From Pseudooceanicola algae (GTDB lineage: Bacteria > Pseudomonadota > Alphaproteobacteria > Rhodobacterales > Rhodobacteraceae): a stretch of DNA of 64,000 nucleotides. The DNA lies in contig NZ_CP060436.1 in NCBI RefSeq assembly GCF_003590145.2, positions 2,390,001-2,454,000 of the forward strand. The letters run 5' to 3'. The translations under genes were made by a program, and so were the position numbers. Positions 61,162 to 64,000 of this stretch are shown here, piece by piece. The stretch's first letter is position 1, and each line of letters opens with the position of its first letter. The notes under the pieces are model-generated. The model searched no databases and was not told where the DNA came from. It worked only from the letters and a program-made list of their open reading frames with translations.

Positions 61162-64000
61162 ATGCATCTTCTTGCCGCTTCCCCCGGACGAATAGAGGAC
61201 GGAAACGAGGCGATCGACCTCGCCCAGACGCCCGCCGATCTGGTGGTGCTCTCGGCCGCCGATACCGAACTGGCCGCGTTGTCGCAGGCCCGCGCGGCGC
61301 TGGCCAATGCGCCTTCGCTGCGGCTGGCGCGGATCACAGACCTGTCGCACCCGATGTCGGTCGACCTGCATTTGGAAAAATGTGCAGGCGCGGCCCGGCT
61401 GGTGGTGGCGCGGGTCCTCGGGGGCACGGGCTATTGGCGCTATGGGGTCGAACAATATGCCGCGCGCCTGCACGAGGCCGGCATCCCCTTTGCCGCCCTG
61501 CCCGGGGACGACAAGCCCGACCCGGAACTGCGCGCGCTCTCGACCCTGCCGGATGAGGATTACGACGCGCTCTGGGCCTATCTGGTCGAAGGCGGGCCGG
61601 AAAATTCGACCCGGTTCCTCGGCTATTGCAAGGCGCTGCTGGAAGACGGTGACAAGCCTGCCCCGGCGGCCCCGCTGCTGCGCGCCGGGCTTTACTGGCC
61701 CGGACGTGCCGCGCCGGACCTGTCGGACCTGCGCGCCCGGTGGACGCCTGGCGGGGCCTGCGTGCCGCTGGTCTTCTATCGTGCGCTGATGCAGGGCGCG
61801 GGCCTTGCCCCCGTCGACGCGCTGATCGCCGCGCTGCGCGATCAGGGGCTGAACCCGCTGCCGGTCTTCGTCGCCTCGCTCAAGGATCCGGTTTCGGCCG
61901 CTACCCTGGACCAGTTGTTCGATCAGACCCGGCCCGAGGTCATCCTGAACTGCACCGCCTTCGCCACCGGGTCGCCCCAGGGCATGGGCGGCACGGCGGG
62001 CGCGGGGGGCCGAAACCCCTTTGCCCTGCCCTCGGCCAATGATGCGCCGGTGTTTCAGGTGGTGCTGGCCTCAACCGGGGAACAGGCCTGGCAGGACAGC
62101 ACCGCCGGGCTTTCGGCCCGCGACATCGCCATGCATGTCGCCCTGCCCGAGGTCGATGGCCGCATCCTGAGCCGTGCCATCGGCTTCAAGGGCAGCGACC
62201 ACCACGACGAAGCCACCCAATGCACCATCGCGACCTATTCGGCGCGGCCCGACCGGGTGCTGTTCACTGCGCGGATGGCGGCGAACTGGATCCATCTGCG
62301 CCGCGCAGCCCCAGACCAGCGGCGCGTCGCGCTGATCCTGGCCAATTACCCCAACAAGGACGGCCGGCTTGCCAATGGCGTCGGCCTCGACACGCCCGCC
62401 GCGACCGTCCATGTGCTGAACCTGCTTGCAGAGGCGGGGTATGACATCCGCGACCGGCCCGCCGACGCCGAGGCGCTGATGCAGGCGATCCTTGCCGGGC
62501 CGACCAACTGGCTGACCGACCGTGCCGAAACCACCGGCGGAGAGCCCCTGTCACTGGATCGCTATCGCGCCCATTTCGACACCCTGCCCGAAAGCATGCA
62601 TCAACAGATCCTCGACCGCTGGGGCACGCCCGAGCAGGACCCGTTCTTTGACCCCGACACACAGGCCTTCAAGCTGTCGATCCTGCGCCATGGCCATGCG
62701 GTCATCGGAATCCAGCCCGCCCGAGGCTACAACATCGACCCCGAACAGACCTATCACGCGCCCGACCTTGTTCCGCCGCACAATTACCTCGCTTTCTACA
62801 TCTGGCTGCGCGAGGTCTTCGGCGCCCATGCGCTGGTCCACATGGGCAAGCACGGCAACCTGGAATGGCTGCCCGGCAAGGCGCTGGCCCTGTCCGAGGC
62901 CTGCTATCCCGAAGCCGTCATGGGCCCGCTGCCCCATGTCTATCCCTTCATCGTCAACGATCCCGGCGAGGGAAGCCAGGCCAAGCGCCGCACCGCCGCC
63001 GTCATCGTCGACCACCTGACCCCGCCCCTGACCCGCGCCGAAAGCTATGGCCCCCTTCGGGATCTCGAGGCGCTGGTGGATGAATACTACGAAGCCGCCG
63101 GGCTTGATCCGCGCCGCATCGACCACCTGCGGCGCGAGATTCTGGCACTGACCTCGGTTACGGGGATCGACAAGGACGCAGGCTTTACCGGGGATGCGGA
63201 CAGCGACCTTGCGCGGCTGGACGGCTGGCTTTGCGAGTTGAAGGAGGCGCAGATCCGCGACGGCTTGCACATCTTCGGGCAAAGCCCTGAAGGCGCGCTG
63301 TTCCGCGACCTGCTGCTGGCGCTGGTGCGCATTCCGCGCGGCGATGGCAAGAGCGGTGATGCGGCCCTGCCGCGCGCCCTGGCTGCCGATCTGGGTCTGG
63401 CCTTCGACCCGCTGGATTGCGACATGGCGGCCCCCTGGGCCGGCCCGCGCCCCGACGTGCTGACGGCCGTGTCCGACGACAGCTGGCGCAGCCACGGCGA
63501 TACGGTCGAACGGCTGGAGCTTCTGGCAAGCGGGCTGGTGGCGCAGTTGCTGGACACCGGGGCAGATACCGGCGTGGGCAAGCAGACCGCAGCGGTGCTG
63601 ACACATATCCGGGATCAGATCGCCCCGACCCTGGCGGCTTGCGGACCGGCCGAAGGGGCGGGCCTCCTCACCGCCCTTTCAGGGCACTTCCTTGCCCCGG
63701 CGCCGTCCGGCGCGCCCACCCGCGGGCGGCTCGACACGCTGCCAACGGGGCGCAACTTCTATTCGGTCGACAGCCGCGCGGTGCCGACCCCCACGGCCTG
63801 GGCGCTTGGGTGGAAAAGCGCCAACCTGCTGATAGAACGGCATCTGCAGGATCAGGGCGACTGGCCGCGCGCCATGCTGCTGACCGCCTGGGGCACTGCC
63901 AACATGCGCACCGGGGGCGACGACATCGCCCAGGGACTGGCCCTGATGGGGGCAAAACCGCAATGGGATGCCGCCAACCGCCGCGTCACCGGGTTCGAGA
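61162..64000 (+). CDS. cobN: cobaltochelatase subunit CobN (5' part)
   Basis: The frame is open from ATG 61162 to the window end, giving the first 946 residues of CobN (full-length proteins are about 1250-1300). It has the BchH/CobN pattern: HLLAASPGRIEDGNEAIDLAQ at the start, LHLEKCAGAARLVVARVLGGTGYWRYG (about 73-99), LIADTRP-like segments replaced by NCTAFATG, and later HMGKHGNLEWLPGKALALSE near 560-580 and TGRNFYSVDSRAVPTPTAW-like block at about 865-885. AAAGG lies 8 bases before the ATG. It is the large magnesium/ATP-dependent cobaltochelatase subunit acting on hydrogenobyrinate a,c-diamide with CobS and CobT, which are not in the window. Cut by the window edge. Confidence 0.93.
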   Translation, partial: MHLLAASPGRIEDGNEAIDLAQTPADLVVLSAADTELAALSQARAALANAPSLRLARITDLSHPMSVDLHLEKCAGAARLVVARVLGGTGYWRYGVEQYAARLHEAGIPFAALPGDDKPDPELRALSTLPDEDYDALWAYLVEGGPENSTRFLGYCKALLEDGDKPAPAAPLLRAGLYWPGRAAPDLSDLRARWTPGGACVPLVFYRALMQGAGLAPVDALIAALRDQGLNPLPVFVASLKDPVSAATLDQLFDQTRPEVILNCTAFATGSPQGMGGTAGAGGRNPFALPSANDAPVFQVVLASTGEQAWQDSTAGLSARDIAMHVALPEVDGRILSRAIGFKGSDHHDEATQCTIATYSARPDRVLFTARMAANWIHLRRAAPDQRRVALILANYPNKDGRLANGVGLDTPAATVHVLNLLAEAGYDIRDRPADAEALMQAILAGPTNWLTDRAETTGGEPLSLDRYRAHFDTLPESMHQQILDRWGTPEQDPFFDPDTQAFKLSILRHGHAVIGIQPARGYNIDPEQTYHAPDLVPPHNYLAFYIWLREVFGAHALVHMGKHGNLEWLPGKALALSEACYPEAVMGPLPHVYPFIVNDPGEGSQAKRRTAAVIVDHLTPPLTRAESYGPLRDLEALVDEYYEAAGLDPRRIDHLRREILALTSVTGIDKDAGFTGDADSDLARLDGWLCELKEAQIRDGLHIFGQSPEGALFRDLLLALVRIPRGDGKSGDAALPRALAADLGLAFDPLDCDMAAPWAGPRPDVLTAVSDDSWRSHGDTVERLELLASGLVAQLLDTGADTGVGKQTAAVLTHIRDQIAPTLAACGPAEGAGLLTALSGHFLAPAPSGAPTRGRLDTLPTGRNFYSVDSRAVPTPTAWALGWKSANLLIERHLQDQGDWPRAMLLTAWGTANMRTGGDDIAQGLALMGAKPQWDAANRRVTGFE

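Overview
The window is GC-rich chromosomal DNA from an alphaproteobacterium, almost certainly Rhodobacterales (Roseobacter/Rhodobacter group). The evidence is a short alphaproteobacterial HPr kinase next to ChvG/ChvI, RapZ and a PTS EIIA/HPr pair beside pckA, methylsuccinyl-CoA dehydrogenase of the ethylmalonyl-CoA pathway, a TRAP transporter, a predicted Irr box, an aerobic-type cobalamin locus with CobN and CbtAB, and dispersed hairpin repeats trailed by a (G)GARTATTT-type sequence that I associate with this order. I see no insertion sequence, integrase, prophage gene, CRISPR array or tRNA. The region reads as core or stable accessory chromosome.

Layout. 1-0.35 kb: 3' end of a Bax-inhibitor-1 family gene and its terminator. 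0.6-6.2 kb: a sugar-type ABC importer (binding protein, two permeases, ATPase) led by a LOG/TIGR00725-like nucleotide-binding protein and divergent from a DeoR regulator, with a candidate operator between them. 6.4-10.5 kb: GNAT, ribosomal L33 (rpmG), a secreted PRC-barrel protein, RNase P RNA (rnpB, minus strand), UspA and a secreted unknown protein. 10.5-12.2 kb: an Nfu-type Fe-S protein behind a predicted Irr box, then tsaB and rimI in overlapping frames. 12.3-17.7 kb: a BMP-type (nucleoside class) ABC importer with a LysE exporter gene inside the operon. 17.9-20.5 kb: TauE/SafE permease with a TIGR02186 protein, and an acyltransferase. 20.6-25.1 kb (minus): chvI-chvG-hprK-rapZ-EIIA-HPr, divergent from pckA (25.4-27.0 kb). 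27-31 kb: DUF3859 protein, a second TauE permease, mcd and a fasciclin protein.

31.2-39.2 kb (minus) is a compact catabolic unit: TRAP transporter DctPQM, SDR dehydrogenase, enoyl-CoA hydratase, MarR regulator, feruloyl-CoA-synthase-type ligase and amidohydrolase. Gene content fits a CoA-dependent beta-oxidative hydroxycinnamate route (CouL/M/N/O-like) rather than the usual hydratase-lyase route, because the crotonase keeps both hydratase glutamates. Two similar 19-bp imperfect palindromes, one before dctP and one before the SDR gene, are candidate MarR operators.

39.9-64 kb is mostly cobalamin synthesis: cobM, a CbiG-CobJ fusion, cobI, cobL, a fusion of a DUF429-like domain to CobH, and a CbiX with extra cysteines and a His-rich tail (all minus); then DUF1636, cobC and cbiB (plus). 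After a lytic transglycosylase and smc, a cobalamin riboswitch precedes cbtBA, followed by a His-rich exported protein, a second DUF1636-like protein, cobW, a GNAT and cobN (cut by the window end). The enzymes methylate and contract the corrin ring; CobN belongs to late cobalt insertion, CbtAB and CobW to cobalt uptake and handling. cobA, cobG/Z, cobK, cobF, cobB, cobS/T and the nucleotide-loop genes other than cobC and cbiB are not in the window.
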